Both the position numbers and the translations under genes were made by a program. Positions 25,793 through 36,714 of a DNA stretch of 64,000 nucleotides are shown in pieces. Position 1 is the stretch's first letter; every line of letters begins with the position of its first letter. Source of the DNA: Azospirillum sp. TSA2s (lineage in GTDB: Bacteria; Pseudomonadota; Alphaproteobacteria; Azospirillales; Azospirillaceae). The notes below the pieces were generated by a model. It was not told the DNA's origin, searched no databases, and saw nothing but the letters and a program-made list of their open reading frames with translations. Where the stretch lies: the NCBI RefSeq assembly GCF_004923315.1, contig NZ_CP039650.1, positions 1,563,501 through 1,627,500 of the forward strand, in the 5' to 3' direction.

Positions 25793-25967
25793 GTTAGACC
25801 CCCACCCTAACCCTCCCCCGCTCTCAGCGGACCTCCGGTCCGCCTGCCGCGTCAGCACAAAGCAAAGCTTTGTGCGAGAGCTGGGCGGAGGGGGGATTGG
25901 TGCTGATGCGGGAGAGCGGCGGCAGCCCCTCCCCCGCCCAGCGGGGGAGGTTAGGTGGGGGTCTAAC
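25793..25967. repeat. type C palindromic repeat, copy 3, carrying a nested element
   Basis: Outer arms GTTAGACCCCCACCC and GGTGGGGGTCTAAC enclose the usual CCCTCCCCCGCT / GGGCGGAGGGGG hairpin, but the tip of that hairpin is split by the roughly 60-bp nested element at 25821-25882. With the following DNA up to rpmB this makes a 354-bp gene-free interval (25791-26144). The rest of that interval shows no gene. Confidence 0.85.
25821..25882. repeat. nested double-hairpin element, copy 1
   Basis: The element sits inside the type C hairpin tip, beginning CTCTCAGCGGACC and ending GTGCGAGAG. It contains two hairpins, GCGGACC-TCC-GGTCCGC and GCACAAAGC-AAA-GCTTTGTGC. Short inverted ends (CTCTC / GAGAG) and a flanking GCT on both sides look like an insertion footprint. 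The copy at 30482-30541 is about 80% identical. Confidence 0.75.
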
Positions 25968-26144
25968 GCCGCGAAGCCGAAGCACCCCCCAGAAACGACG
26001 AAACGCGCGGCACCCTTTCGGATGTCGCGCGCCGCTCTCTTACCGGGAGTCGGAATCGTCCTGTACGCGTCCTAATTCTTGTCGGCGGAGCGGCAAGCGC
26101 CCCGCCTCAGCACACCAAACGCGTCCCGGATGCCGGGGAAGCTA

Positions 26145-26444
26145 TCAGGCCGCGACCTGCTGCTTCTCCTGGGCCTTGGCGATCCGGCGCTTGATGCGAC
26201 GGGCGTCGAGGCTCAGGACGGCGTCCTTCGCATCGAGCAGGAAGGCGTCGAGGCCGCCCTTGTGCTCGATCGAGCGGATCGCGTTCACCGAGAGGCGCAG
26301 ACGCACCAGCTGCCCCAGGCTGTCGCTGAGCAGCGACGTTTCCTGGAGGTTCGGCTGGAAGCGGCGGCGATTCTTGTTGTTGGCGTGGCTGACGTTGTTG
26401 CCAAACTGCGTGCCCTTGCCGGTCACGGAGCACCGACGTGCCAT
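26145..26444 (-). CDS. rpmB: 50S ribosomal protein L28
   Basis: 99 residues. The N-terminal MARRCSVTGKGTQFGNNVSH and the following NNKNRRRFQPNLQ are diagnostic of bacterial L28 of the alphaproteobacterial type. It is monocistronic as far as can be seen. Confidence 0.98.
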   Translation of the reverse strand: MARRCSVTGKGTQFGNNVSHANNKNRRRFQPNLQETSLLSDSLGQLVRLRLSVNAIRSIEHKGGLDAFLLDAKDAVLSLDARRIKRRIAKAQEKQQVAA

Positions 26445-26597
26445 CGGACTGATCCTTTACTTTAGCAAATGAAACCCGGTAACGGACGGCCTGCCGCCCG
26501 AAGGAGGCCGCTATATAGTCGAACAAAAGCGCCGTCGTCAAGCCGGGATCCGCGATGAAACCGTCAAAAGCCGAGTCGTCGCGGAAAGGTGGAGAGT

Positions 26598-26640
26598 CGA
26601 AGCGCGGCGGCCTCTTCGATCAGGCGAAGAGACGCGCCGC
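26598..26640 (-). terminator. possible stem-loop terminator of the phasin gene
   Basis: CTCTTCG and CGAAGAG (loop ATCAGG), extended by GCGCGGCG/GCGCCGCGC with bulges, form a strong hairpin just beyond the phasin stop at 26663. No clear U-tract follows, so termination would have to be Rho-assisted or the hairpin may only protect the 3' end. Confidence 0.45.
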
Positions 26641-26662
26641 GCCAATCTTGCCGTGACCGGTG

Positions 26663-27379
26663 TCAGTTCACGGTGGGGGAGGTCTTCGACGCCGGCTTGG
26701 CGGCAACCGGCTTGGCCTGGCGGCGCGGCGCCGGCTTGGCCGCCGCCTTCACCTCCTCGGCGAAGGCGGCGGCCGGAGCGGCCTGCTCGGCCTTCACCGT
26801 CTCGACCAGTTCCTGCACCGGAACCTCGACCGGCTTGGCGGCGGCGACCGGAGCGGTCTCGGCAGCCTTGACCGGAACCGGGGCCGGCGCCGGAGCGGCT
26901 TCCGGAGCCTCGACGGCTGGGGCCGGCGCGGGGGCTTCGACCTTTGCCTCGACCTTAGGCGCCTCGGCCTTCGGGGCGGCGACCGTCACCAGCGTCGGCT
27001 TCGGAGCCTCGGCCTTCAGGGATGCGACCGGAGCGGGCGCGGCAACCGGAGCGGCATCGGCGGCCGGAGTCGGCAGGGTGGTGATCTCGGCGGCGATCTT
27101 GGTGGAGACGTCCAGGAAGCCCTGCACGCTCTCGGTCACGCGAGCCTGGGTGGTGGACAGCCAATCGCGCTGCAGCGCCGCCAGATCGGCGGGGGTGCGG
27201 GCCTTGCCCAGCCCGGCGGCCAGACGGCTGGCGTCGTTCACCGACGCGGTCACGCCGTCGAACCAGCGGCGGTAGCCGTCCTGGACCAGGGTGGCGACGC
27301 GGGCGGACTTGGCCGCGGTGGTTTGGGCGTTGGTCTTGAACAGGTTCAGGACGTTGGCGGGGGTCGGCTGAGCGGTCAT
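26663..27379 (-). CDS. phasin family protein with Ala/Pro/Glu-rich tail
   Basis: 238 residues. The N-terminal 110 residues are amphipathic helices typical of phasins (LVQDGYRRWFDGVTASVNDASRLA, ALQRDWLSTTQARVTESVQGF). Residues about 115-238 are a low-complexity tail of Ala, Pro, Glu, Val and Lys ending in a PARRQAK-like basic stretch, recalling PhaF/PhaM-like proteins that bind both polyhydroxyalkanoate granules and DNA. It probably coats storage granules; nucleoid binding is inference from the basic tail. Confidence 0.82.
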   Translation of the reverse strand: MTAQPTPANVLNLFKTNAQTTAAKSARVATLVQDGYRRWFDGVTASVNDASRLAAGLGKARTPADLAALQRDWLSTTQARVTESVQGFLDVSTKIAAEITTLPTPAADAAPVAAPAPVASLKAEAPKPTLVTVAAPKAEAPKVEAKVEAPAPAPAVEAPEAAPAPAPVPVKAAETAPVAAAKPVEVPVQELVETVKAEQAAPAAAFAEEVKAAAKPAPRRQAKPVAAKPASKTSPTVN

Positions 27380-27608
27380 GGCGTTGTCTCCCGTGGAAAA
27401 GGCACATTGGCGGAAACGGAAAGGCCGCTCCGGCGTAACCCCAGGAGACCGCGGGCACCCCGGCCCAAGCGATGTTCATCGAATCGACAAAGGCCGAATC
27501 GACACACGTCGCCCCTTTCCCGCCCGGCGCAGAATAGCCCTACGGTTGGTGCGGTGCAACGGATTTGTTGCGGTGCAGCATAAGCTGAACGGATTATGCC
27601 GGGCCCAA

Positions 27609-28607
27609 TTATGATTTGCTCGGTTGGTCGAGGAAGCGCCCCAGCAGGATATGGGCGGCGGCGGCCGGAATGGTGGTTCCGGCGGTCACCTCCGCCTCGA
27701 GTCGCGCCAGATCGGCCCGCACGGCGGGATGAGCGCGGAAGCGGTCGATCAGCGTCTCGCGGATCTCGCTCCACAGCCAGGCGCGGGCCTGTTCGGCCCT
27801 GCGGGTGGCGCGGGCGCCGTTGGCCTCCGTCAGCGCCTTGTGCTCGCCGATGGTCTGCCACACCGTGTCGATGCCGATCTTCTGGAAGGCGGAGCAGCTG
27901 AGCACCGGCACCCGCCAGTCGCCGTGGCGCAGCAGGGCCAGCGCGTGGCGATAGTCGGCGACGGTGTGGCGGGCGGTGGCGGCGAGATCGCCGTCGGCCT
28001 TGTTGACGACGACGAGGTCGGCCAGCTCGACGATGCCCTTCTTGATGCCCTGCAGCTCGTCGCCGCCGGCCGGCAGCAGCAGCAGCATGAACAGGTCGAC
28101 CATGTCGGCGACCGCCGTCTCCGACTGGCCGACGCCGACCGTCTCCACCACGATCACGTCGAAGCCGGCGGCCTCGCAGATCAGCATCGCCTCGCGCGTG
28201 CGGCGCGCCACGCCGCCCAGCGTCGCACCCGCCGGGGAGGGGCGGATGAAGGCGTTGGGGTCGCGCGACAGATCGACCATGCGGGTCTTGTCGCCCAGGA
28301 TCGAGCCGCCGGTGCGCTGCGACGACGGATCGACCGCCAGCACCGCGACCTTGTGCCCCAGCCCGATGACATGCAGGCCGAACGCCTCGATGAAGGTCGA
28401 TTTCCCCACCCCCGGCACGCCGGAGATGCCGAGCCGCACCGAGTTGCCGGTGTGGGGCAGCAACGCCGCCAGCAGCGCCTCGGCGGTTTCGCGATGGTCG
28501 GCGCGCGTCGATTCGATCAGCGTGATCGCACGGGCCAGCGCCCGCCGGTCCCCCGACCGGACGGCTTCGGCGAGGCGGGCGGCGTCTTGCAGGGCGGTGT
28601 CGGTCAT
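27609..28607 (-). CDS. meaB: methylmalonyl-CoA mutase-associated GTPase MeaB (ArgK family)
   Basis: 332 residues. MeaB is a G3E-type GTPase that protects and reloads adenosylcobalamin-dependent methylmalonyl-CoA mutase. Walker A LGISGVPGVGKST, the AVLAVDPSSQRTGGSILGDKTRM segment, ETVGVGQSE and the base-specificity motif NKADGD are all visible. The mutase genes are not in the window. Family and function are firm; the older name ArgK should be ignored. Confidence 0.94.
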   Translation of the reverse strand: MTDTALQDAARLAEAVRSGDRRALARAITLIESTRADHRETAEALLAALLPHTGNSVRLGISGVPGVGKSTFIEAFGLHVIGLGHKVAVLAVDPSSQRTGGSILGDKTRMVDLSRDPNAFIRPSPAGATLGGVARRTREAMLICEAAGFDVIVVETVGVGQSETAVADMVDLFMLLLLPAGGDELQGIKKGIVELADLVVVNKADGDLAATARHTVADYRHALALLRHGDWRVPVLSCSAFQKIGIDTVWQTIGEHKALTEANGARATRRAEQARAWLWSEIRETLIDRFRAHPAVRADLARLEAEVTAGTTIPAAAAHILLGRFLDQPSKS

Positions 28608-28691
28608 GGCGTCGGCGTCAGTCAGTGCGAGGGGAGCGGTACCCTACCCGCGGAGCGGCCGCGGATAAAGTCTCCGCCTCTCGCCAATGCC

Positions 28692-30332
<1,641 letters not shown>

Positions 30333-30352
30333 GTCGGCGAACGTCCGCAAAA

Positions 30353-30556
30353 TCCCCCTCTCCCCCCCGGGGAGAGGGTCGGGGTGAGGGGGGAGCACCG
30401 CGTGGAGTCATGGGGTGATGAGAGACTTTGCGCTTCTTGCGAAGTCACGCAGTGCGTCCCCCTCACCCTAACCCTCTCCCCGCTTTCGGCGGACCGGAGG
30501 TCCGCCTGTCGCGTCAGCGCAAACAAAGTTTGCGCGTGAGCGGGGGGGAGAGGGGA
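30353..30556. repeat. type B palindromic repeat carrying a nested element
   Basis: Inverted arms (CCCCCTCTCCCCCCCGGGG, GGGTCGGGGTGAGGGGGGA and the reverse CCCCTCACCCTAACCCTCTC) fill the 250-bp gap between yejE and yejF. The right-hand hairpin is opened by a nested element at 30482-30541. Because both flanking genes belong to one transporter, the repeat is probably transcribed within the operon. Confidence 0.85.
30482..30541. repeat. nested double-hairpin element, copy 2
   Basis: Two hairpins, GCGGACC-GGA-GGTCCGC and GCGCAAAC-AAA-GTTTGCGC, joined by a conserved CTG(T/C)CGCGTCAG linker. Compared with the copy at 25821-25882, several stem positions differ in both strands of the same pair, so base pairing is kept. 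It interrupts the hairpin tip of a type B repeat, whereas copy 1 interrupts a type C repeat. Confidence 0.75.
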
Positions 30557-30582
30557 CTGGCGGTCGTGGTCGGTACACCCCA

Positions 30583-31668
30583 TCACTCCGCCGCCTCCTT
30601 GCGGGCAGCCGTCGCCGCGCCGGCCTCGCCGGGCAGCGCGGTGGACATCTGGGCGATTGTCTTGCGCGGGTCGAAGGCGTCGCGCACCGCCTCGCCGATG
30701 AAGATCAGCAGGCTCAGCATGATCGCCAGCACGAAGAAGGCGGTCAGGCCGAGCCACGGCGCCTGCAGGTTGGCCTTGCCCTGGGCCAGCAGCTCGCCCA
30801 GCGACGGCGAGCCGGGCGGCAGGCCGAAGCCGAGAAAGTCCAGCGCGGTCAGGGTGGTGATCGAGCCGTTCAGGATGAAGGGCATGAAGGTCAGCGTCGC
30901 CACCATCGCGTTGGGCAGCACATGGCGCACCATGATGGTGACGTCCCCCGCCCCCAGCGCCTTGGCCGCGCGCACGTAATCCAGGTTGCGCGCCCGCAGG
31001 AACTCCGCCCGCACCACATGGACCAGCGCGGTCCAGGAGAACAGCAGCAGCAGGCCCAGCAGCCACCAGAAGGTCGGCGTCACCACGCTGGCCAGGATGA
31101 TGAGGAGGAACAGGGTGGGCAGACCCTGCCAGATCTCGATGAAGCGCTGGAACAGCAGGTCGGTCAGCCCGCCGAAGTACCCCTGCACCGCACCGGCCGC
31201 CACGCCGATGACCGACGAAAAGGCGGTCAGCACCAGACCGAACAGAACCGAGATGCGGAAGCCGTAGATCAGCCGCGCCACCACGTCGCGCCCCTGGTCG
31301 TCGGTGCCCAGCCAGTTGTCGGCGGAAGGCGGCGCCGGGGCGGGAACAGGCAGGTTGTAGTTGATGGTGCGGTAGCTGTAGGGGATCAGCGGCCAGACCA
31401 TCCAGCCCTTGGAATTGATCAGGTCGCGGACATAGGGGTCGCGGTAGTCGGTCTCCGTCTCGAACTCGCCGCCGAAGGTGGTCTCGGGGTAGGCGTTGAA
31501 GACGGGCCAGTAGTAGTGATTCTCGTATTCGATCATCAACGGCTTGTCGTTGGCGATGAACTCCGCCCCCAGCGAGACGAAGAACAGCACCAGGAAGATC
31601 CAGAAGGACCAGAAGCCGCGGCGGTTCGCCTTGAAATTGGCCAGCCGGCGCCGGGTCAGCGGAGTCAT
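30583..31668 (-). CDS. yejE: peptide ABC transporter permease (YejE type)
   Basis: 361 residues. The N-terminal helix (FWSFWIFLVLFFVSLGAEF) is followed by a long periplasmic insert with WPVFNAYPETTFGGEFETETDY and NWLGTDDQGRDVVARLIYGFR, then five further helices and the permease EAA-type loop (EFLRARNLDYVRAAKALGAG). This large insert is typical of YejE. Its ATG overlaps the yejB stop by one base (TGATG), so it is co-translated. Confidence 0.93.
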   Translation of the reverse strand: MTPLTRRRLANFKANRRGFWSFWIFLVLFFVSLGAEFIANDKPLMIEYENHYYWPVFNAYPETTFGGEFETETDYRDPYVRDLINSKGWMVWPLIPYSYRTINYNLPVPAPAPPSADNWLGTDDQGRDVVARLIYGFRISVLFGLVLTAFSSVIGVAAGAVQGYFGGLTDLLFQRFIEIWQGLPTLFLLIILASVVTPTFWWLLGLLLLFSWTALVHVVRAEFLRARNLDYVRAAKALGAGDVTIMVRHVLPNAMVATLTFMPFILNGSITTLTALDFLGFGLPPGSPSLGELLAQGKANLQAPWLGLTAFFVLAIMLSLLIFIGEAVRDAFDPRKTIAQMSTALPGEAGAATAARKEAAE

Positions 31669-32777
31669 CACACCCTCCGCGATTCGAAGTCGATGCGGGG
31701 ATCGACCATGACATAGGTGATGTCGCCGACCAGATTCATGATCAGCCCCAGCAGCGTGAAGAAGTACAGCGTGCCGAACATCACCGGATAGTCGCGGTTG
31801 ATCGCCGCCTCGAAGCCCAGCAGCCCCAGCCCGTCGAGCGAGAAGATCACCTCGATCAGCATGGCGCCGGTGAACAGGATGCCGATGAAGGCGCCGGGGA
31901 AGCCGGCGATGACGATCAGCATGGCGTTGCGGAAGACATGGCCGTACAGCACCCGGTTTTCCGTCAGGCCCTTGGCGCGGGCGGTGATGACGTACTGCTT
32001 GCCGATCTCTTCCATGAAGGAGTTCTTGGTCAGCATCGTCAGGCCGGCGAAGCCGCCGATCACCATCGACAGCACCGGCAGCGCCATGTGCCAGAAGTAA
32101 TCCAGAACCTGCTTGTACCAGGGCAGATCGCCCCAATTGTCCGACACCAGCCCGCGCAAGGGGAACCAGTCGAAATAACGCCCGCCGGCGAACAGAACGA
32201 TCAGCAGCACGGCGAACAGGAAGCTGGGAATCGCATAGCCGACGATGACGACGCCGGAGGTCCAGACATCGAAGGGCTGGCCGTCGCGCACCGCCTTGGC
32301 GATGCCGAGCGGGATGGAGACCAGATAGACGATCAGCGTCGTCCAGATGCCGAGCGAGATCGACACCGGCATCTTTTCAATCACCAGATCGACCACTCGG
32401 CGGTCGCGGAAGTAGCTGGTGCCGAAATCGAAGCGGATGTAGTTCGACATCATGTGGATGAAGCGTTCGTGCAGCGGCTTGTCGAAGCCGAACTCCTTCT
32501 CCAGCTGCTTGATGAAGGCGGGATCCAGCCCCTGGGCGCCGCGGTACTTGCTGCCGCTGTCGCCGCCGGTCTGGTTCTGGCGCTGGGCGGTGTTGGCGTC
32601 GCCGCCGGCCGAACCGCCGATGCGCGAGGTCGCCTCCACCGCCGTGCCCTGGACGCGGGCGATCATCTGCTCGATCGGGCCGCCGGGGGCGATCTGCACG
32701 ATCAGGAAATTGATCACCATGATCCCGAACAGGGTGGGGATGATCAGCAACAGGCGGCGGATGATGTATGCCAGCAT
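31668..32777 (-). CDS. yejB: peptide ABC transporter permease (YejB type)
   Basis: 369 residues. It starts MLAYIIRRLLLIIPTLFGIMVINFLIVQIAPGGP, the standard DppB-like first helix. There is a periplasmic insert (about 50-115) and then five more helices, with the EAA-type segment SFMEEIGKQYVITARAKGL. It pairs with yejE to form the membrane channel. ATG 32775-32777 gives the exact family N-terminus. Confidence 0.93.
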   Translation of the reverse strand: MLAYIIRRLLLIIPTLFGIMVINFLIVQIAPGGPIEQMIARVQGTAVEATSRIGGSAGGDANTAQRQNQTGGDSGSKYRGAQGLDPAFIKQLEKEFGFDKPLHERFIHMMSNYIRFDFGTSYFRDRRVVDLVIEKMPVSISLGIWTTLIVYLVSIPLGIAKAVRDGQPFDVWTSGVVIVGYAIPSFLFAVLLIVLFAGGRYFDWFPLRGLVSDNWGDLPWYKQVLDYFWHMALPVLSMVIGGFAGLTMLTKNSFMEEIGKQYVITARAKGLTENRVLYGHVFRNAMLIVIAGFPGAFIGILFTGAMLIEVIFSLDGLGLLGFEAAINRDYPVMFGTLYFFTLLGLIMNLVGDITYVMVDPRIDFESRRV

Positions 32778-32851
32778 CGCGGGTGTCCCGACCCTCCCCA
32801 ATCCTCAAGGAAACGACAGCTTAGACCAGAGCATTGTACGTGTCAGGCGGC

Positions 32852-34708
32852 TCAGGGTTCCGTGCGGCGTGCGCTGTTGGCCAGCTTGGCGTTCTTTTCC
32901 GGATCGACCCACCACGTGTCCTGGAAGCCCAGGCCGTATTTGGGGGCAACCGCCGGATGGGAGAAACGGTTCCAGTAGGCGACGCGGTACACCGTGTCGT
33001 GCCAGTGCGGGATGACGTACCAGTTCCACAGCAGCACGCGGTCCAGCGCCCGGGTGGCGGCGATCAGCGACTCGCGGTCGGGGGCGGCGATCAGCGTCTC
33101 CACCAGCTTGTCGACCACCGGGTTCCTGATGCCGATGGCGTTGCGGCTGCCCGGCTGGTCGGCGCGCGAGGATTCCCAGTAGTCGCGTTGCTCGTTGCCG
33201 GGCGACAACGACTGCGCGAACCGCTCGATGATCATATCGTAATCGAAATTATCGGTGCGGTTCTGGTACTGCGCGCTGTCGACCACGCGGATTTGCGCCT
33301 CGATGCCGGCGCGCTCCAGATTGCGGACGAAGGGCTGGACGATGCGCTCCATGTCGGCCTGGACCAGCAGGATCTCGAAGCGGAAGGGCTGGCCCTGGGC
33401 GTTGACCAGCTTGCCGTTCTTCAGCTCCCAGCCGGCCTCCTTCAGCAGGCCCAGCGCGGTGCGCAGGTTGCCGCGGATGTTGCCGCTGGCGTCGGTCTTC
33501 GGCGGCTCATAGGGCTTGGTGAACACCTCGTCCGGGATCTGGCCGCGGAAGGGTTCCAGCAGCTTCAGCTCGGCGGGAGAGGGCAGGCCGGTGGATGCCA
33601 GCTCGGTGTTGGCGAAATAGCTCTTGGTGCGCTGGTAGAGGCCGTAGGACAGGTTGGCCCGCGTCCATTCATAGTCGAACAGGTAATTCAGCGCCTCGCG
33701 CACCCGGCGGTCCTCGAAGATCGGCCGGCGGATGTTGAACACGAAGGCCTGCATACCCTGCGGGTCCTGGTGCTTGATCTCTTCCTTGACGATCTGACCG
33801 TTCTGCACCGCCGGGACATTGTAGCCGGTGGTCCAGTTCTTCGACGAGTTCTCCAGCCGGAAATCATAGGCGCCGGCCTTGAACGCCTCGAACGCCACGT
33901 CGAGGTCGCGGTAATAGTCGTAGCGGATGCGGTCGAAATTGTAGCGGCCGCGGTTGATCGGCAGATCCTTGGCCCACCAGTCCTTCACCCGCTCGTAGGT
34001 GATGGAGCGGCCGGGCTGCACGTCCACCACCTTGTAGGGACCGCTGCCGACCAGCGGCTCCAGAGTCGTGGTGGCGAAGTCGCGATTGGCGAAGGCGTGC
34101 TTGGGCAGCACCGGCAGCTGGCCCATGATGACAGGCAGCTCAGGGTTGTTGCCATCCCGGAACGAGAATTTGACCGTGCGCTCGCCGGTCTTCTCCGCCT
34201 TCGTCACGTCGGCATAGTAAGTCCGGTAGAGCGGATGGCCCTTCTCCCGCAGCGTGTCGAAGCTCCAGATCACGTCGTCCACCGTGACCGGCTTGCCGTC
34301 CTGGAAGCGGGCCTCCGGCCGCAGGGTGAAGGCCACCCAGGTGTGGTCCGGCGCGACCTCGATGCTTTCGGCCAGCAGGCCGTATTCGGTGATCGCCTCG
34401 TCACCGTTGCTGGTGGTCAGGGTCTGGAACGCCAGCCCGGAGCCGGCGGCGGCCTGTCCGCGCAGGATGAAGGGGTTGAGGTTGTCGAAGCCGCCGAAGG
34501 CCATCAGCTTGACCTCGCCGCCCTTCGGCGCGTCGGGATTGACGTAGTCGAGATGCTGGAAATCCGGTCCGTATTTCGGCTTGCCGTGCAGCGCCAGGGC
34601 GTGGCTGCCCCGGCTCTGGTCCTGCGCGAGGACCGGGGTCGCCAGCAGCAGAAGCCCTGCCATCGCCGCTGTCATACCGGTGCCCAGCCACCGCATCCGA
34701 CCCGTCAT
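32852..34708 (-). CDS. extracellular peptide-binding protein (YejA-like), copy 2
   Basis: 618 residues, family SBP_bac_5. A signal peptide is visible (MTGRMRWLGTGMTAAMAGLLLLATPVLAQ, cleavage probably after LAQ or VLA). Mature motifs: YGPDFQHLDYVNPDAPKGGEVKL, DDVIWSFDTLREKGHP, VGSGPYKVVDVQPGRSITYERVKDWWAKDLP and the C-terminal WNWYVIPHWH. It lies 75 bp upstream of yejB. It is clearly related to the next upstream gene, so the operon has two binding proteins. Ligands are probably oligopeptides (microcin C-like import is known for Yej). Confidence 0.9.
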   Translation of the reverse strand: MTGRMRWLGTGMTAAMAGLLLLATPVLAQDQSRGSHALALHGKPKYGPDFQHLDYVNPDAPKGGEVKLMAFGGFDNLNPFILRGQAAAGSGLAFQTLTTSNGDEAITEYGLLAESIEVAPDHTWVAFTLRPEARFQDGKPVTVDDVIWSFDTLREKGHPLYRTYYADVTKAEKTGERTVKFSFRDGNNPELPVIMGQLPVLPKHAFANRDFATTTLEPLVGSGPYKVVDVQPGRSITYERVKDWWAKDLPINRGRYNFDRIRYDYYRDLDVAFEAFKAGAYDFRLENSSKNWTTGYNVPAVQNGQIVKEEIKHQDPQGMQAFVFNIRRPIFEDRRVREALNYLFDYEWTRANLSYGLYQRTKSYFANTELASTGLPSPAELKLLEPFRGQIPDEVFTKPYEPPKTDASGNIRGNLRTALGLLKEAGWELKNGKLVNAQGQPFRFEILLVQADMERIVQPFVRNLERAGIEAQIRVVDSAQYQNRTDNFDYDMIIERFAQSLSPGNEQRDYWESSRADQPGSRNAIGIRNPVVDKLVETLIAAPDRESLIAATRALDRVLLWNWYVIPHWHDTVYRVAYWNRFSHPAVAPKYGLGFQDTWWVDPEKNAKLANSARRTEP

Positions 34709-34782
34709 GCCCGATCCCCTCCCTCGCTTGTTTTCTCGAAAAGCGTTCAGCCTGATGGAGTTAGCCCGGCAATGGGGCGTCA

Positions 34783-36633
34783 TCAAGGCTGCGCCGCCTT
34801 GCTAGCCGGATCGACCCACCAAGTCGCCGGGAAATTGGTGCTGCGATAGTCCTGGTCGTATTTCGGCCAGACCGCGGGATGGGCCAGCCACACCTTGTGG
34901 GCGATCCAGCTTTCCGGGTTGTACCATTGCGGCACCATGTAGAAGCCCCACAGCAGAACGCGGTCGAGCGCGCGGGTCGCCGCCTGGACGCTGTCCAGAT
35001 CCTTGGCGGCCAGCGCCTTTTCGATCAGCGCGTCGGCCACCGGGTCGTGGATGCCGGAATAATTGGCCGAGCCCTTGGTGCCGGCGGCGGCGGACCCGAA
35101 ATAGCCGCGCAGTTCGGTGCCCGGCGGGGTGAAGAAGCTGAGATTGACGATGATCGCGTCGAAATCGAATTCGTCCAGCCGCGCCTGATACTGGGCGGTG
35201 TCGACGAGGCGCAAGGACGCGTCGATGCCGACGCGGCGCAGCGTCTCGACATAGGGCTGGATGACGCGGGTCAGCGCCCCGGTGCCGTCGAGGAACTCGA
35301 TCGCCATCACCTCGCCGGTCTTCGCATTGGTCAGCTTGCCGTTGCGGACCTCCCAGCCGGCCGCCTTGAACAGGCGCGTCGCCTCGCGCACCTGGGCGCG
35401 GTTGTTGCCGCTGCCGTCGGTGGTGGGCAGGGTGAAGGGCTGGGTCAGCACCCGCTCCGGCAACTGCGCCTTGTAGGGGTCCAGCAGCGCCAGTTCCGCC
35501 GGGCCGGGCGGTCCCTTCGCCCCGAAGTCGGAGTTGGGGAAGTTGCTGAGCGTGCGCTTGTACTGGCCGTACAGGATGTTCTTCTGGATCCAGTCGAAAT
35601 CGAACAGCAGGGTCAGCGCCTCGCGCACCTGCGGATCGGCGAACTTGGCGCGCCGGGTGTTCAGGCGGAAGCCCTGGGCGCCGAGCGGCAGTTCGCTCGG
35701 CACCTCCAGCGTCTTCACCCGGCCATCCTTGACGGCGGGGAAGTCGTAGCCGGTGGTCCAGCGCTGCGCCCGATATTCGCCGCGGAAATCATAGGCGCCG
35801 GCCTTGAACGCCTCGAACATCACGTCGTCGTCGCGGTAAAAGTCGTCCTTCACCGTGTCGAAATTGTAGAAGCCGCGGGCGGTCGGCAGATCCTTCGCCC
35901 ACCAGTCGGCGACCCGTTCGTAGGTGATGGAGCGGCCGGGATCGACGATCTTGATCCGGTAGGGACCGCTGCCCAGCACCGGCTCCAGCGTCGTCTTTGA
36001 GATGTCGCGGCCATTGGCGGTCCACCAATGCTTGGGCTGCGGCGCGAAGGTGACGGCGAAGTCGATGATCGGCTTGATCTCCCCCGTGCCGGTCAGGGTG
36101 ATCTTGAAGCGGCGGTCGTCCAGCGCCTCCACCTTGGCGATGTGGTCGAGGAAGGACTTGATGAAGGGCGCACCGTGGGCCTGGATCGCATCCCAGGTGA
36201 AGACCGCGTCGGCGCTGGTGATCGGCGTGCCGTCGTGCCAATGGGCACCCTGGCGCAGCGTGAAGATCGCCCAGCCGTAATCGTCCGGCACCTCTACGCT
36301 TTCCGCCAGATGGGCATAGGCGGCGTCCAGCTCCCAGCCGGACCCGACCATCAGGGTGTCGGAGATCAGCCCCAGCGTGCGCGGCCGCACCCCGCGCAGG
36401 ATCAGCGTGTTCAGGCTGTCGTAGGTGCCCGGCTGCGATTCGGCCAGCCCGATCGACCCGCCCTTGGGCGCATCGGGATTGACGTGGGGGAAATGGGTGA
36501 AGCCGGGCTTGAATTGCGGCTCGCCGAACTGCTTCAGCGCGGTGACGGTCACGGTTCCCGCCCAGGCAGGCGTGAGGGCGGCCGGCGCGGCAAGGGTCAG
36601 GATCGTGGCGGCAACGGCGAGAAGGCGGCGCAT
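34783..36633 (-). CDS. extracellular peptide-binding protein (YejA-like), copy 1
   Basis: 616 residues, with signal peptide MRRLLAVAATILTLAAPAAL...AWA. It has the same motif order as its neighbour (HFPHVNPDAPKGGSIGLAES, VLGSGPYRIKIVDPGRSITYERVADWWAKDLP, LWGFYMVPQWYNPESW), so it is a tandem paralogue. It is the first gene of the five-gene Yej operon. Divergence between copies suggests different ligand ranges rather than a recent duplication. Confidence 0.9.
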   Translation of the reverse strand: MRRLLAVAATILTLAAPAALTPAWAGTVTVTALKQFGEPQFKPGFTHFPHVNPDAPKGGSIGLAESQPGTYDSLNTLILRGVRPRTLGLISDTLMVGSGWELDAAYAHLAESVEVPDDYGWAIFTLRQGAHWHDGTPITSADAVFTWDAIQAHGAPFIKSFLDHIAKVEALDDRRFKITLTGTGEIKPIIDFAVTFAPQPKHWWTANGRDISKTTLEPVLGSGPYRIKIVDPGRSITYERVADWWAKDLPTARGFYNFDTVKDDFYRDDDVMFEAFKAGAYDFRGEYRAQRWTTGYDFPAVKDGRVKTLEVPSELPLGAQGFRLNTRRAKFADPQVREALTLLFDFDWIQKNILYGQYKRTLSNFPNSDFGAKGPPGPAELALLDPYKAQLPERVLTQPFTLPTTDGSGNNRAQVREATRLFKAAGWEVRNGKLTNAKTGEVMAIEFLDGTGALTRVIQPYVETLRRVGIDASLRLVDTAQYQARLDEFDFDAIIVNLSFFTPPGTELRGYFGSAAAGTKGSANYSGIHDPVADALIEKALAAKDLDSVQAATRALDRVLLWGFYMVPQWYNPESWIAHKVWLAHPAVWPKYDQDYRSTNFPATWWVDPASKAAQP

Positions 36634-36714
36634 CGGCGGTCCTGTTTGGGGGAGCGGACGTTCTGGTTAGATTGCCACGCCCGCGCCCCGGTCAAGCGCA
36701 ATTCCGGTTCAGGT

